This document shows, in pieces, positions 1 to 8,361 of a stretch of DNA of 64,000 bases (position 1 is its first letter; each line of letters begins with the position of its first letter). The notes under the pieces are model-generated. The model did not search any database, was not told the DNA's origin, and saw only the letters and a list, made by a program, of their open reading frames with translations. The DNA is from DAITBA01 sp036824005. Lineage in GTDB: Bacteria > Pseudomonadota > Gammaproteobacteria > Burkholderiales > Rhodocyclaceae. The position numbers and the translations under genes were made by a program. The stretch lies in assembly GCA_036824005.1 (NCBI GenBank), contig DAITBA010000014.1:62001-126000 (forward strand), in the 5' to 3' direction.

Positions 1-297
1 CGGCAACAGTGCTCCGGCACCTACCTCGTCGACGCCGCGCTCCACGAGCATCGCGCATGCCTTCACGTCCTCGGCCAGGGCAAGCTCGCGCAGCACCTCG
101 CGCAGCCGGCTCTCGATCTCCCGTGCCGCCTTGCGCGTGTAGGTGATGGCCAGGATTTCCCCGGGGGCGTAGTCGTCCAGTAGCAGGCGCACGATGCGCG
201 ACACCAGCAGCCAGGTCTTGCCGCTGCCGGCGCAAGCCTCGACGACGACGCTGCGGCGCGGGTCCAAGGCGGTGTCGATGAGATTGCGACCGGTCAT
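1..297 (-). CDS. UvrD/AddA-like helicase-nuclease subunit, N-terminal fragment
   Basis: The reading frame runs off the left edge, so only the first 99 residues are visible. They contain a Walker A motif, ACAGSGKTWLL (residues 21-31), and the downstream superfamily 1 helicase block ITYTRKAAREIESRL (51-65), as in UvrD/RecB/AddA helicases. The ATG overlaps the stop codon of the upstream nuclease gene in an ATGA arrangement, implying translational coupling and a shared complex. By family knowledge the pair would unwind and resect DNA double-strand ends for recombination. Whether the protein also carries the C-terminal nuclease domain typical of AddA cannot be seen. Confidence 0.85.
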   Translation of the reverse strand, partial: MTGRNLIDTALDPRRSVVVEACAGSGKTWLLVSRIVRLLLDDYAPGEILAITYTRKAAREIESRLREVLRELALAEDVKACAMLVERGVDEVGAGALLP

Positions 298-3035
298 TGC
301 CGCCAATAATCCCTGCGGCATAGGCCGCGCATTTCGCACCAGGCGCACACGGCGTCGACGCCGTTGGCGGGCAGGGGCACGCCCGCACCCATCTCGTCGA
401 ACAGCGTCGCCAGGCGTTGCCGATGGCGCAGCGCCTGCTTCTGCGCATGCTCGAGTGGCAGCGCCTCGATCTGCTCGTCATCGACAGCGACATAGGCCGC
501 CTGCGCCACGGCGCCGCCCTGCAGCAGCGTGTAGAGGGCAAGCTGCACGTCGCTGTCGGGGTCGCGCAGCTTCTCCTTCAGATACCGGCGATCTTGCGTC
601 TTGTAGTCGAGCACGGCGATGCGCGCGCCGCCCGCGCCACCGTCGTCGTCCTGGCGGTCGAGGCGGTCGATACGCCCGTGCACCCGCAGATGCGTACCGT
701 CGCTGAGCGGTAGCTCAGTTTCCACTCGGACCTCGCCGTCGGCGTAGCGCCAGCCCTCCGCCTCGCGCGCGCGCTGCCACGCCACGTAAGCCGGGATCTG
801 TCGCCACCAGCGCAACTGCCAGGCCGTTTCGAGGAAATTGCGCTCGACCGCGGCCGCGAATTCTTCCTCGCTGATCGCCCGGAGGCTGGCGGTGAGTTCA
901 TCGTCGCTGCGCTCGCCCAGCCGCGCGCAGGCGTCGTGATAGCGCCGCAGAATACGATGAAGCACATCGCCGTAGTCGCGCTTCTCCAGCGTCTCGGTCA
1001 CCTCCTCCTGCTCGCCCAGGCCCAGGACATGGCGCGAGAAGTACTGGTACGGGCACGCCACCAGGCTGGCATAGCCACTCGCCGAGATGGCCGTGGGACG
1101 CCGCCCGGCCGGCACGGCAGGCACCGGCGCGGCGCGCGACGACGGGCGGCCGGCGCGCGCTTCAGCGGTGCGCGGGATGACAGCAAGGAGGTCGTCGCCC
1201 CAGGCCGCCTGGTGCAGGAGTGATAGGCGGGCCAGACTCGGGCTGAGCAGGTTGTCCTCGCCATCGCGCAGCCGCTGCCACGTCGCCGCCACTTCACCGC
1301 AGCAGGCGATCAGCAGCGCCAGATCGTGCTCGTGGCACCGCAGGGCGTCGCGCGGCGTGCCCAGCCCAAGCTCCGCGCGCACGGCCGCGTTACTGAAGAT
1401 CGCGACGGCCGGCTCCGGGCGCAGGTGCTCGCCGTCGGCGCCGATGATGACCGCGGCATCGAAGGGCCGCAGGCGGGCCGCCGAGATGTGGGTCATGATC
1501 ACGGGGCTGGCGATAGACCGATCGCGGAACATGGCCGTCTCCAATTCCCGGTTCAGCCATTCGCGCCACTCCGAAAAGTCTACGGCGAGCGTCGCTTCCC
1601 CCAGTTCCTCCCGTCGCAGCGCCAGCAGCTCCAGCAGGCTGCGCCCGGCGGCATCTTGCGCGAGCAGCGGCAGCGCCCCGATGCCTTCCAGGCTGTCCAG
1701 GAGTCGCGCCAGCCACTGGGCGAGCGGAAGTTTGCGCCGCGGCAACGCTTCCAGGGCGGTTCGCAGCCGGTCGATCAGCTCGCGCGCCACCATGCCGGCG
1801 CCATGACGAACGAGCGAGCGGGCGCAGCCAAGCATACCGCCGATGAGGTTGTCCGCCGTCACGCAGGCTTCGATCTCCAGCACTGCCCGGCGCCGTGCCT
1901 CCAGATCGACGTCGGCGAAGATGAAGGGGGACTTCAACAGATCGAGCAGGTCGCGGTGGTACGCGCCTGCTGCCGCCACCTCCAGCCAAGCATCGACGAG
2001 GGCGGCGGCGCGGGTAGTGGACAGCTTCCAGCCGGTTTCGTCCTCCACCAGGATGCCGTCGCGCTCCAGCAGTGCCCGCGTGCGCCGCGCGGTGCTGCGG
2101 TCGGCGGCAAGCAGCGCGATCGCGCCCTTGCCCTGTGCCAGCCAGCGCCGGACCAACTCGGCGACGCCGCCGGCTTCCTCCTCCAGGGAGTCGGCGGCAA
2201 GCAGCCGCAGGCGCCCCCGCACAGGACTTGCTCCGCCGCGCTCGCCCAGCGCCGCGGCGCGCGCGCCCACCGGCGCCAAGGCGACATCCTCGTCCGACGA
2301 CGGCCATGCCGCCTGCAAGAACTGAATCAGCGGCTTGTCCGGCTGCTCGTCCTCGCGCCGGATCTCGAAAACGTGGACCGGCGCGCGCGCGGCCCAGGCG
2401 CAAACGAACGCCTGGTCGGCCGGCGTCCAAGTGCCGTCGTCGACGGCGAACAGAGGCTGGTCGGCGGCCCTGGCGATGTTCGCCAGGGCGAGCGCCTGCG
2501 CTGCCGCCCGGCCGGGCTGTCCTTGGGCCTCGGCCCACCACAGCTCATGGACGACGCGCGCCTCGAAGCGCAACGGCGCAGACCCATGCAGCCGGTAGGC
2601 TCGCTCGAGCTGGGCGACGAACTGTTGCGAGGATTCCGGCAAGCGCACGGCGCACCGGGTCAGCTCGTCGAACAAGGTCAGCAGTTCGGCGCAAATCTCC
2701 CAACGCGAACCTTCGTCGAACCAGCCGCGCCGACCCAACTCCTGGTACAAGGCGACCAGGCGCGCCGCGTCGGGGCGGACGTCGGGCGACAAATGCGCCT
2801 CTGCCAGGCCCGACAACGTGGTCATGCGCGGCAGGATCAGTGCGCAGCCGGCGGCCCGGGCCAGCGCCGTGCGCAGCCGGGGCGCCAGCGCAAGACTGGG
2901 CACGATCAGCGTGCAGCCGGAAAGATCGGGCAGGCGCTCCTGGCAGGCATACAGGAGCTGTTGCGCGACATGATCAAGGAGGCCCGGGCCCGGGGTCAGC
3001 CGGATGACGTCGGCCTTGCCGCAGGCTTCGGACAT
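294..3035 (-). CDS. AddB-like PD-(D/E)XK nuclease, DNA repair
   Basis: This 913-residue protein has a C-terminal RecB-type nuclease domain: GRIDRLDR at about 787 and VLDYKT at 808-813 supply the acidic and lysine catalytic residues. A Cys pair and third Cys near the end (C897, C900, C906), with a further Cys in the segment LVACPYQYF, fit the iron-sulfur staple of AddB-type nucleases. The N-terminal two thirds look like a degenerate helicase scaffold without an obvious Walker A motif. Its stop overlaps the ATG of the UvrD-like partner. It is therefore read as the AddB-like half of a betaproteobacterial double-strand-break resection complex. The exact subfamily name is uncertain. Confidence 0.85.
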   Translation of the reverse strand: MSEACGKADVIRLTPGPGLLDHVAQQLLYACQERLPDLSGCTLIVPSLALAPRLRTALARAAGCALILPRMTTLSGLAEAHLSPDVRPDAARLVALYQELGRRGWFDEGSRWEICAELLTLFDELTRCAVRLPESSQQFVAQLERAYRLHGSAPLRFEARVVHELWWAEAQGQPGRAAAQALALANIARAADQPLFAVDDGTWTPADQAFVCAWAARAPVHVFEIRREDEQPDKPLIQFLQAAWPSSDEDVALAPVGARAAALGERGGASPVRGRLRLLAADSLEEEAGGVAELVRRWLAQGKGAIALLAADRSTARRTRALLERDGILVEDETGWKLSTTRAAALVDAWLEVAAAGAYHRDLLDLLKSPFIFADVDLEARRRAVLEIEACVTADNLIGGMLGCARSLVRHGAGMVARELIDRLRTALEALPRRKLPLAQWLARLLDSLEGIGALPLLAQDAAGRSLLELLALRREELGEATLAVDFSEWREWLNRELETAMFRDRSIASPVIMTHISAARLRPFDAAVIIGADGEHLRPEPAVAIFSNAAVRAELGLGTPRDALRCHEHDLALLIACCGEVAATWQRLRDGEDNLLSPSLARLSLLHQAAWGDDLLAVIPRTAEARAGRPSSRAAPVPAVPAGRRPTAISASGYASLVACPYQYFSRHVLGLGEQEEVTETLEKRDYGDVLHRILRRYHDACARLGERSDDELTASLRAISEEEFAAAVERNFLETAWQLRWWRQIPAYVAWQRAREAEGWRYADGEVRVETELPLSDGTHLRVHGRIDRLDRQDDDGGAGGARIAVLDYKTQDRRYLKEKLRDPDSDVQLALYTLLQGGAVAQAAYVAVDDEQIEALPLEHAQKQALRHRQRLATLFDEMGAGVPLPANGVDAVCAWCEMRGLCRRDYWRQ

Positions 3036-3090
3036 GGGCCGACGCGGGAAGTTCGGCAGGGGTGGAAGGAAGGCCTCCGCTTCGGGAGGT

Positions 3091-3414
3091 TCAGCGTTCG
3101 AGCTTGTCCAGCTTGTCTTTCACCTTGGCCCAGTCGTCCGCATCGGGTAGCGCGTCCTTGCGCTCGATGATCGGCTTCCAAAGCTTCGCCAGCTCGGCAT
3201 TGAGCGCGGTGAAGTGCCTCTGGTCCGCCGGCACATCGTCTTCGGCGAAAATCGCTTCGACCGGACATTCGGCAACGCACAGGGTGCAGTCGATGCACTC
3301 GTCCGGATCGATTACGAGGAAGTTGGGGCCTTCGCGAAAGCAGTCCACCGGGCACACATCCACGCAATCAGTGTATTTGCACTTGATGCATGGTTCGGTG
3401 ACGACATAGGTCAT
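3091..3414 (-). CDS. fdxA: 7Fe ferredoxin FdxA
   Basis: This 107-residue ferredoxin has the seven-iron pattern of Azotobacter FdI: C9, C17 and C50 for a 3Fe-4S cluster, and C21, C40, C43 and C46 for a 4Fe-4S cluster. The C-terminal helical extension (about residues 58-107) is typical of the FdxA subfamily. It acts as a low-potential cytoplasmic electron carrier; its partner cannot be inferred from the neighbours. A strong ribosome site, GGAGGT, lies about 10 bases upstream of the ATG. The 275-base spacer to trxA is divergent and should hold both promoters; the AT-rich stretch near 3461-3480 is the likeliest place. Confidence 0.95.
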   Translation of the reverse strand: MTYVVTEPCIKCKYTDCVDVCPVDCFREGPNFLVIDPDECIDCTLCVAECPVEAIFAEDDVPADQRHFTALNAELAKLWKPIIERKDALPDADDWAKVKDKLDKLER

Positions 3415-3689
3415 GCTCTTGTTACCTCCAGGATTCTTGTGGGCCGCCGGCGGCGGTGCATTGTCAAATATAGCGGAATTGGCGTCGGACGGCGACAGGA
3501 CCAGCGGCGAGCGGCATTCGGAGCCACCGCGCCGGCTGCCCTGCCGGCTTCCCTAACAGCCGTTTTTTCGCTAGCATGCCGGGAAACTCCAGTTATTCCG
3601 AGTCGATCCGCTTCGACCGTCCCTTGTTCTCCCCATCCTCGGCGGCGTCATCGTCCGTCGCCTTTCGTAACCCATTCAGCGAGGAGCCA

Positions 3690-4016
3690 ATGAGCGCGCA
3701 TATTCACTATGTAACCGATGCCAACTTCGAAGCCGAGGTGCTGCAGTCGCCGACGCCGGTCCTCGTGGACTACTGGGCCGAATGGTGCGGTCCGTGCAAG
3801 ATGATCGCCCCGATCCTGGACGACGCCGCCAAGGAATATGCCGGCAAGCTCAAGGTCGCCAAACTCAACATCGATGACAATCAGCAGACGCCGGCAAAGT
3901 ACGGCATTCGCGGCATCCCCACCCTTATGCTGTTCAAGAACGGCAACGTCGAGGCAACCAAGGTCGGCGCCCTGTCGAAGTCCCAGCTCTCCGCCTTTAT
4001 TGACAGCAACCTCTGA
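3690..4016 (+). CDS. trxA: Thioredoxin
   Basis: This 108-residue protein has the canonical redox motif WCGPC (C33 and C36), the preceding DYWAEWCGPCK context and the cis-proline segment GIRGIPTLMLF. It is a cytoplasmic protein disulfide reductase, reduced by thioredoxin reductase. The open frame extends upstream to 3576, but I chose the ATG at 3690 because it has a GAGGAG ribosome site four bases upstream and gives the normal family length. The upstream extension lacks thioredoxin similarity. The gene precedes rho in the same direction, with a 153-base spacer, an arrangement also seen in other proteobacteria. Confidence 0.97.
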   Translation: MSAHIHYVTDANFEAEVLQSPTPVLVDYWAEWCGPCKMIAPILDDAAKEYAGKLKVAKLNIDDNQQTPAKYGIRGIPTLMLFKNGNVEATKVGALSKSQLSAFIDSNL

Positions 4017-4099
4017 TCTGGCTACAGTCCGCGTTAAGCTGCTGCAGTGCCGCGCATAAAACAACCAGAGCCGGCCGCTGCAGTCAGGGGGCAGGCTAG

Positions 4100-4167
4100 C
4101 ACCCTTTGGCTTTTTCCAACCTTTCCCTCCCTTCGGTTTCTGTTGTTCCACCTCCTCTGTTGACCCG
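4100..4167 (+). promoter_or_regulatory. Pyrimidine-rich rho leader, candidate rut site
   Basis: The last 68 bases before the rho start are dominated by C and T with few G residues, in contrast to the surrounding GC-balanced sequence. Rho binds unstructured C-rich RNA, and in Escherichia coli rho is autoregulated by Rho-dependent termination in its leader. This stretch is therefore a plausible autoregulatory rut site. No Shine-Dalgarno-like sequence is visible before the rho ATG. Confidence 0.45.
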
Positions 4168-4169
4168 CC

Positions 4170-5429
4170 ATGCACCTATCGGAGCTTAAATCTCTCCACG
4201 TCAGCCAGTTGCTCGAGATGGCCACCGCCAACGAGATCGACGGCGCCAACCGCCTGCGCAAGCAGGAATTGATCTTCGCCCTGCTAAAGAACCGCGCCAA
4301 GAAAGGCGAGAGCATCTATGGCGAGGGCACGCTCGAGGTGCTGCCGGACGGCTTCGGCTTCCTGCGCTCGCCCGACACCTCCTACCTGGCGAGCACCGAC
4401 GACATCTACGTCTCGCCATCGCAGATCCGGCGCTTCAACCTGCACACAGGCGACTCGATCGAGGGCGAGATCCGCACGCCCAAGGACGGCGAGCGCTATT
4501 TCGCGCTGGTCAAGGTGGATAAGGTCAACAGCGAACCGCCGGAGGCGTCGAAGCACAAGATATTGTTCGAGAACCTGACGCCGCTGCATCCCACGGTGCA
4601 TCTGCGCCTGGAGCGCGAGATCCGTGCCGAAGAGAACATCACCTCCCGCGTCATCGACATGATCGCGCCCATCGGCAAGGGTCAGCGCGGCCTGCTGGTG
4701 TCCAGCCCGAAGTCGGGCAAAACCGTGATGATGCAGCACGTCGCCCACGCCATCACCGCCAACTACCCGGATGTCGTGTTGATTGTACTGCTCATCGACG
4801 AGCGCCCCGAGGAAGTCACCGAGATGACGCGCTCGGTCAAGGGCGAGGTCGTCGCCTCGACCTTCGACGAGCCGGCTACGCGCCATGTCCAGGTCGCCGA
4901 AATGGTAATCGAGAAGGCGAAGCGCCTGGTCGAGCACAAGAAGGACGTCGTCATCCTGCTCGACTCGATAACGCGCCTGGCGCGCGCCTACAACACGGTG
5001 GTGCCGGCCTCGGGCAAGGTGCTCACCGGCGGCGTCGATGCCAATGCGCTGCAAAAGCCGAAGCGCTTCTTCGGTGCCGCCCGCAACGTCGAAGAAGGCG
5101 GCTCGCTGACCATCATCGCCACGGCGCTGATCGACACCGGAAGCCGCATGGACGACGTGATCTACGAGGAGTTCAAGGGCACTGGCAACATGGAGATCCA
5201 TCTGGATCGCCGCATGGCCGAGAAGCGCGTTTATCCTTCCATCAACGTCAATCGCTCCGGCACCCGTCGCGAGGAACTCCTGCTCAAGCCCGACGTGCTG
5301 CAGAAGATCTGGATCCTGCGCAAGCTGCTCTACAACATGGACGACCTCGAGGCGATGGAATTCCTCCTGGACAAGATAAAGGCAACGAAGACCAACGCCG
5401 AGTTCTTCGACGCCATGCGCAGGGGCTGA
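4170..5429 (+). CDS. rho: Transcription termination factor Rho
   Basis: This is a 419-residue RNA-dependent ATPase, the same length as the Escherichia coli protein. It has an N-terminal Rho domain (about 1-45), a cold-shock-like RNA-binding domain with the GFGFLRSP segment (about 60-70), and a RecA-type ATPase core with Walker A SPKSGKT (near 178-185), Walker B VVILLDSITR and the secondary RNA-binding loop around GGVDANALQKPKRFFGAARN. The hexamer terminates transcription at unstructured C-rich RNA. It lies downstream of trxA and ends 12 bases from a convergent regulator gene, with no hairpin terminator visible between them. Confidence 0.98.
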   Translation: MHLSELKSLHVSQLLEMATANEIDGANRLRKQELIFALLKNRAKKGESIYGEGTLEVLPDGFGFLRSPDTSYLASTDDIYVSPSQIRRFNLHTGDSIEGEIRTPKDGERYFALVKVDKVNSEPPEASKHKILFENLTPLHPTVHLRLEREIRAEENITSRVIDMIAPIGKGQRGLLVSSPKSGKTVMMQHVAHAITANYPDVVLIVLLIDERPEEVTEMTRSVKGEVVASTFDEPATRHVQVAEMVIEKAKRLVEHKKDVVILLDSITRLARAYNTVVPASGKVLTGGVDANALQKPKRFFGAARNVEEGGSLTIIATALIDTGSRMDDVIYEEFKGTGNMEIHLDRRMAEKRVYPSINVNRSGTRREELLLKPDVLQKIWILRKLLYNMDDLEAMEFLLDKIKATKTNAEFFDAMRRG

Positions 5430-5441
5430 CGCCGTTCGTAT

Positions 5442-6542
5442 TCATCGTGCGGGCGGGCACCAACCTTCTTTCAGGAAAGCCCGCGCCACGGCAGCAGTGC
5501 GCGTCTCCACCCCGAGTTTGACGTAAATCCGCTCCAGGTGCTTCTGCGCCGTGCGATGGCTCATGCCGAGTATCTGAGCGATCTCGGCATTGGTCTTGCC
5601 TGCCGCGACCCAGGTAAGGACCTCCCGCTCCCGCGGTGTCAGGAAAGCGTTCCAAGCGTCTTCGCAATGCGTGCCGGATCGCCTTCCCTGGAGCAGGAGC
5701 ACGAACTCGTTTCGACTCTCGTCGGGCAGCACGCTCAAAGTCACCGACCGGCCGCCATGCTCCACCGAAAGCGGTGTCGCCACGCCCGGCATCGCGCCAT
5801 CGACCATCGCCACACGCTGTGCTTCGTACCATCGCTCGATGCGGTCCGGCAACCGGCCGCCGACACGGATCAGGCTGCCCGGACACACCGACTCGAATTG
5901 TGCCGCGGCAGCATCGTCTGCGCCGACGATGTATCCGTCATAATCGAGGACGACCACAGTACAACCCGCACGCGGCGCCATCTCGCGCAACCTCGCCAGC
6001 ATGCAGGCCGCCTGTTGCCTGCTGACGGCGCTCAGATACAGGTTCGCCAGAACCGGCCGCAGTGCGTCAAGAAGTTGCCGTTCGTGTTCACCGAAATCGC
6101 GGTGCTCCCGATTGAGCACGAAGCTCACGACCAGGTTCTTCTCGGCAATCAGCGGCACGGCGATGACGTGATTGATGCCGATGCCACGGTAGTAATCCTG
6201 ATACAGCCCGAGGTTTCGGAAGGCGGGAAGCGTGTGGGAGTCAGAGATTCTGCGCGCGCCGCCCCGGGGATGGCGGGTATGGAACTCGACCAGCGGATGT
6301 TGATGGATGTGGTGGTCGAAGGCAGCGATTTCCCCGGCCGATAGCACCCCCTCGGGGTTGCTGACGACTCGTCGCGTTCCTGCTTCCAGATCGCAGATGC
6401 TGAGCGTCGTGAGTTCCGATCCCACCAGGGCCGGCAGTTCCGCCACGACGCGGCGCACGAAACCATCCGGCTCGCGCTCCGCGCTCAAGGCACTGGCAAA
6501 GGCCAGGGCCTGGGAATACTCGCGCCGTGTCAGCCCGCCCAT
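5442..6542 (-). CDS. GAF-like sensor, LuxR-type DNA-binding regulator
   Basis: This 366-residue transcription factor has a C-terminal LuxR/FixJ helix-turn-helix beginning LTPREREVLTWVAAGKTNAE (about 305-360). The N-terminal 180 residues resemble a GAF-type sensor (HVIAVPLIAEKNLVVSFVL), followed by a second small domain. It has no receiver domain and no acyl-homoserine-lactone synthase gene lies nearby, so quorum sensing is not supported. I chose the ATG at 6542; a TTG at 6548 lies closer to a GGGAG ribosome-site-like sequence and is an alternative. The gene is divergent from the DUF1059/secreted/cupin operon, which it probably controls, and is convergent with rho. Confidence 0.85.
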   Translation of the reverse strand: MGGLTRREYSQALAFASALSAEREPDGFVRRVVAELPALVGSELTTLSICDLEAGTRRVVSNPEGVLSAGEIAAFDHHIHQHPLVEFHTRHPRGGARRISDSHTLPAFRNLGLYQDYYRGIGINHVIAVPLIAEKNLVVSFVLNREHRDFGEHERQLLDALRPVLANLYLSAVSRQQAACMLARLREMAPRAGCTVVVLDYDGYIVGADDAAAAQFESVCPGSLIRVGGRLPDRIERWYEAQRVAMVDGAMPGVATPLSVEHGGRSVTLSVLPDESRNEFVLLLQGRRSGTHCEDAWNAFLTPREREVLTWVAAGKTNAEIAQILGMSHRTAQKHLERIYVKLGVETRTAAVARAFLKEGWCPPAR

Positions 6543-6566
6543 GGACAATCGCTCCCGATGCGGCCT

Positions 6567-6582
6567 CGTACGCCAAAGTACG
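6567..6582. promoter_or_regulatory. Palindrome between LuxR-type gene and DUF1059 operon
   Basis: The inverted repeat CGTAC-N6-GTACG lies about 25 bases upstream of the regulator ATG in the 167-base divergent spacer. A second inverted repeat, CGCAAAC-N8-GTTTGCG, lies at 6637-6658, nearer the DUF1059 gene. LuxR-type proteins bind dyad operators, so either is a candidate site. Binding is inferred from position and symmetry alone. Confidence 0.35.
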
Positions 6583-6709
6583 TATTTTCCTCTGCCGTGT
6601 CCTGATATTCAATTCAAACCATAGGAAACCCGCAGCGCAAACAAGGCGGGGTTTGCGTCTGCGCCCCGACCGAACCCGCCCTCCCTCACCGAATCGCGAG
6701 GTGTCAATC

Positions 6710-6904
6710 ATGGGACGCAAATACATCGATTGCCGGGAATTCCCCAGCGAAATGAACTGCACTCTGGCGCTGGCCGCCGACAGCGAGAAGGAACTGCTGG
6801 AGGCTGCCGTGCAGCACGCCGTTTCGGTGCACGGCCATAAAGATACGCCCGAGTTCCGCGAACAACTGAAGAGCTGTTTCAAGGACGGCACGCCGCCGGC
6901 CTGA
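6710..6904 (+). CDS. DUF1059 small protein
   Basis: This 64-residue protein matches the DUF1059 pattern: an N-terminal YIDCREF segment, a central EKELLEAAVQHAVSVHGH helix and a C-terminal Cys. Its function is unknown; the conserved Cys and His residues suggest a small metal- or redox-linked fold. I chose the ATG at 6710 because the homologous region begins exactly there, although the same frame is open from 6527. It is the first gene of a three-gene run with the secreted protein and the cupin, divergent from the LuxR-type regulator. Confidence 0.85.
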   Translation: MGRKYIDCREFPSEMNCTLALAADSEKELLEAAVQHAVSVHGHKDTPEFREQLKSCFKDGTPPA

Positions 6905-6929
6905 CCAACCCCATGCAAGGAGAGTACAG

Positions 6930-7364
6930 ATGATCCGAGACAGAGACACATTGAAGCACTGCATTGCGCCGGCCCTCGCCACGCTGGTGCTCATCACCGG
7001 CCCGGGCACGGCACTGGCGCAAACCAATCCGCTCGACGGTAAGGTCTATCTCGGCGAAGCCGGAGAAAAAGGCAAGCCGGCCGACGAAAAGGACGATGTC
7101 ATCAGCTTCGCCAACGGCCAGTTCCATTCCAGCGCCTGCGACAAGTGGGGCTTCGGCAAGGGTGTCTACAGCGCGACGGCCAACGGCGAGGCCATCGCCT
7201 TCGAAGCGGAGACCACCAGCGAGAAGCACGGCCGACTGGCCTGGAAGGGTATCGCCAAGGGAGACACTCTGGAAGGGACCTTCATCCATTACCGCAAGCC
7301 ATCGTTCTTCCGCCCCAGTCCAGATCCCATCGAGCACTGGTTCAAGGCGACTCTGAAAAAGTAG
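6930..7364 (+). CDS. Secreted protein of unknown function
   Basis: The 144-residue product begins with a charged stretch, a hydrophobic core (about residues 13-28) and the likely signal-peptidase site ALA-QT near residue 30, so it is predicted to be periplasmic or secreted. The mature part contains FANGQFHSSACDKWGF and a C-terminal basic tail. I do not recognise the family. An AAGGAGAG ribosome site precedes the ATG. It starts 25 bases after the DUF1059 gene and 44 bases before the cupin gene, so co-transcription is likely. Confidence 0.75.
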   Translation: MIRDRDTLKHCIAPALATLVLITGPGTALAQTNPLDGKVYLGEAGEKGKPADEKDDVISFANGQFHSSACDKWGFGKGVYSATANGEAIAFEAETTSEKHGRLAWKGIAKGDTLEGTFIHYRKPSFFRPSPDPIEHWFKATLKK

Positions 7365-7408
7365 TCGCCAATTGTCGGCCGGATCAACGCAACCAGCAGG
7401 AGACAATC

Positions 7409-7798
7409 ATGAACAAGGAACAAGCCATTGCCAAAGTCATGGAGCGAGTCGAGCTGAAAAACTTCGGCAAACCGGACGAAACGCGGGAGTTTCCCAAGGG
7501 CAGACTGGAGCTGGTCAACGTCGGCGGGGTAACGATCGGCCGTGCGGTGTTCGAGCCCGGCTGGCGCTGGCTGACCTCGGTACAACCCATCGCCATGACC
7601 AAAAGCTGCGAAGCGCCCCACTTCCAATACCATGTCTCCGGCGTGCTCCGAATCCGCATGGACGACGGCTCCGAGTTCGATTGCCGGCCCGGCGATGTCT
7701 CCCTGCTGCCGTCCGGCCACGATGCCTGGGTCGTGGGCGACGAGCCGGCTGTGGTGGTAGATTTCCAGGGCATGCTCGACTACGCCCGTTCCTTGTAG
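7409..7798 (+). CDS. Cupin-domain protein
   Basis: This 129-residue single-cupin protein contains the two beta-barrel motifs in the order HFQYHVSGVLRIRMDDGSEF and CRPGDVSLLPSGHDAWVVGD. His residues around 74-78 and 106 are candidate metal ligands. The reaction is not predictable: related small cupins act as sensors, isomerases or storage-type domains. The ATG at 7409 has AGGAGA upstream and is the obvious family start. It ends the probable operon with the DUF1059 and secreted proteins. Confidence 0.85.
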   Translation: MNKEQAIAKVMERVELKNFGKPDETREFPKGRLELVNVGGVTIGRAVFEPGWRWLTSVQPIAMTKSCEAPHFQYHVSGVLRIRMDDGSEFDCRPGDVSLLPSGHDAWVVGDEPAVVVDFQGMLDYARSL

Positions 7799-7922
7799 GC
7801 CGCGGCAGGGGGCGCGACGACCCGGCTTCGGGTGCTCGGCTCGTTTGCGTCGGGGTCGGATTTCAGGGATAATGCCGGGCTTTCCGGCAGCCACAACCGC
7901 TGCCCGTCCGTAGAGGAAGGCC

Positions 7923-8138
7923 ATGAAAGAAGGAATTCACCCCAAATACGTCGAAGTCGACGTCACCTGTAGCTGCGGCAATCATTTCAAGACCCGCTCC
8001 ACCGTCGGCAAGCCGATCACCGTGGAAGTGTGCGCCGCCTGCCATCCGTTTTACACCGGCAAACAGAAGATCGTCGACACCGCGGGCCGCGTCGAGCGCT
8101 TCCGCCAAAAGTACGGCAGCCGACAGCGCAGCGCCTGA
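7923..8138 (+). CDS. rpmE: 50S ribosomal protein L31, zinc type
   Basis: The 71-residue protein begins MKEGIHPKY, as expected for bacterial L31, and retains the zinc ligands in CSCGNHF and CAACHPFYTG. It is therefore the zinc-binding (C+) form, not the zinc-free paralogue used under zinc limitation. It joins the large ribosomal subunit near the central protuberance. An AGAGGAAGG ribosome site precedes the start. The gene appears to be transcribed alone and ends in a clear intrinsic terminator. Confidence 0.98.
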   Translation: MKEGIHPKYVEVDVTCSCGNHFKTRSTVGKPITVEVCAACHPFYTGKQKIVDTAGRVERFRQKYGSRQRSA

Positions 8139-8160
8139 CCCTCCCCTTCCGCGATAAAAG

Positions 8161-8184
8161 GCAGCCGCGCGGCTGCTTTTTTTT
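8161..8184 (+). terminator. Intrinsic terminator of rpmE
   Basis: The perfect stem GCAGCC-GCGC-GGCTGC is followed directly by eight T residues. It begins 22 bases after the rpmE stop codon. Confidence 0.92.
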
Positions 8185-8361
8185 GTTGCCCGCCAGTCAA
8201 GAGCGCGATTCGATCACCGCGCACAGCCTTGGCCGGGTTCCGGCGGACGATCGGCATGTCATTGCAGCACCGGACGCCGCGCCTGTGCCCCAGGATTCAG
8301 CTACAATCGGTCGCGCCACCAAGAGCCTTCGGGCAAAACCAAGAACGCGCACGCTCCACCC

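Noticed and set aside
1326..3170. Long plus-strand ORF (614 codons) opposite the AddB-like gene
   Set aside because: It is low-complexity, Arg/Gln/Gly-rich sequence with no recognisable domain, fully antisense to a gene with clear catalytic motifs. Long antisense frames are expected at this GC content.
3576..3689. N-terminally extended thioredoxin
   Set aside because: The extension has no thioredoxin similarity, and the ATG at 3690 has a well-placed GAGGAG.
5442..6542. Quorum-sensing LuxR/LuxI pair
   Set aside because: The sensor region resembles GAF rather than an autoinducer-binding domain, and no luxI-type gene is adjacent.
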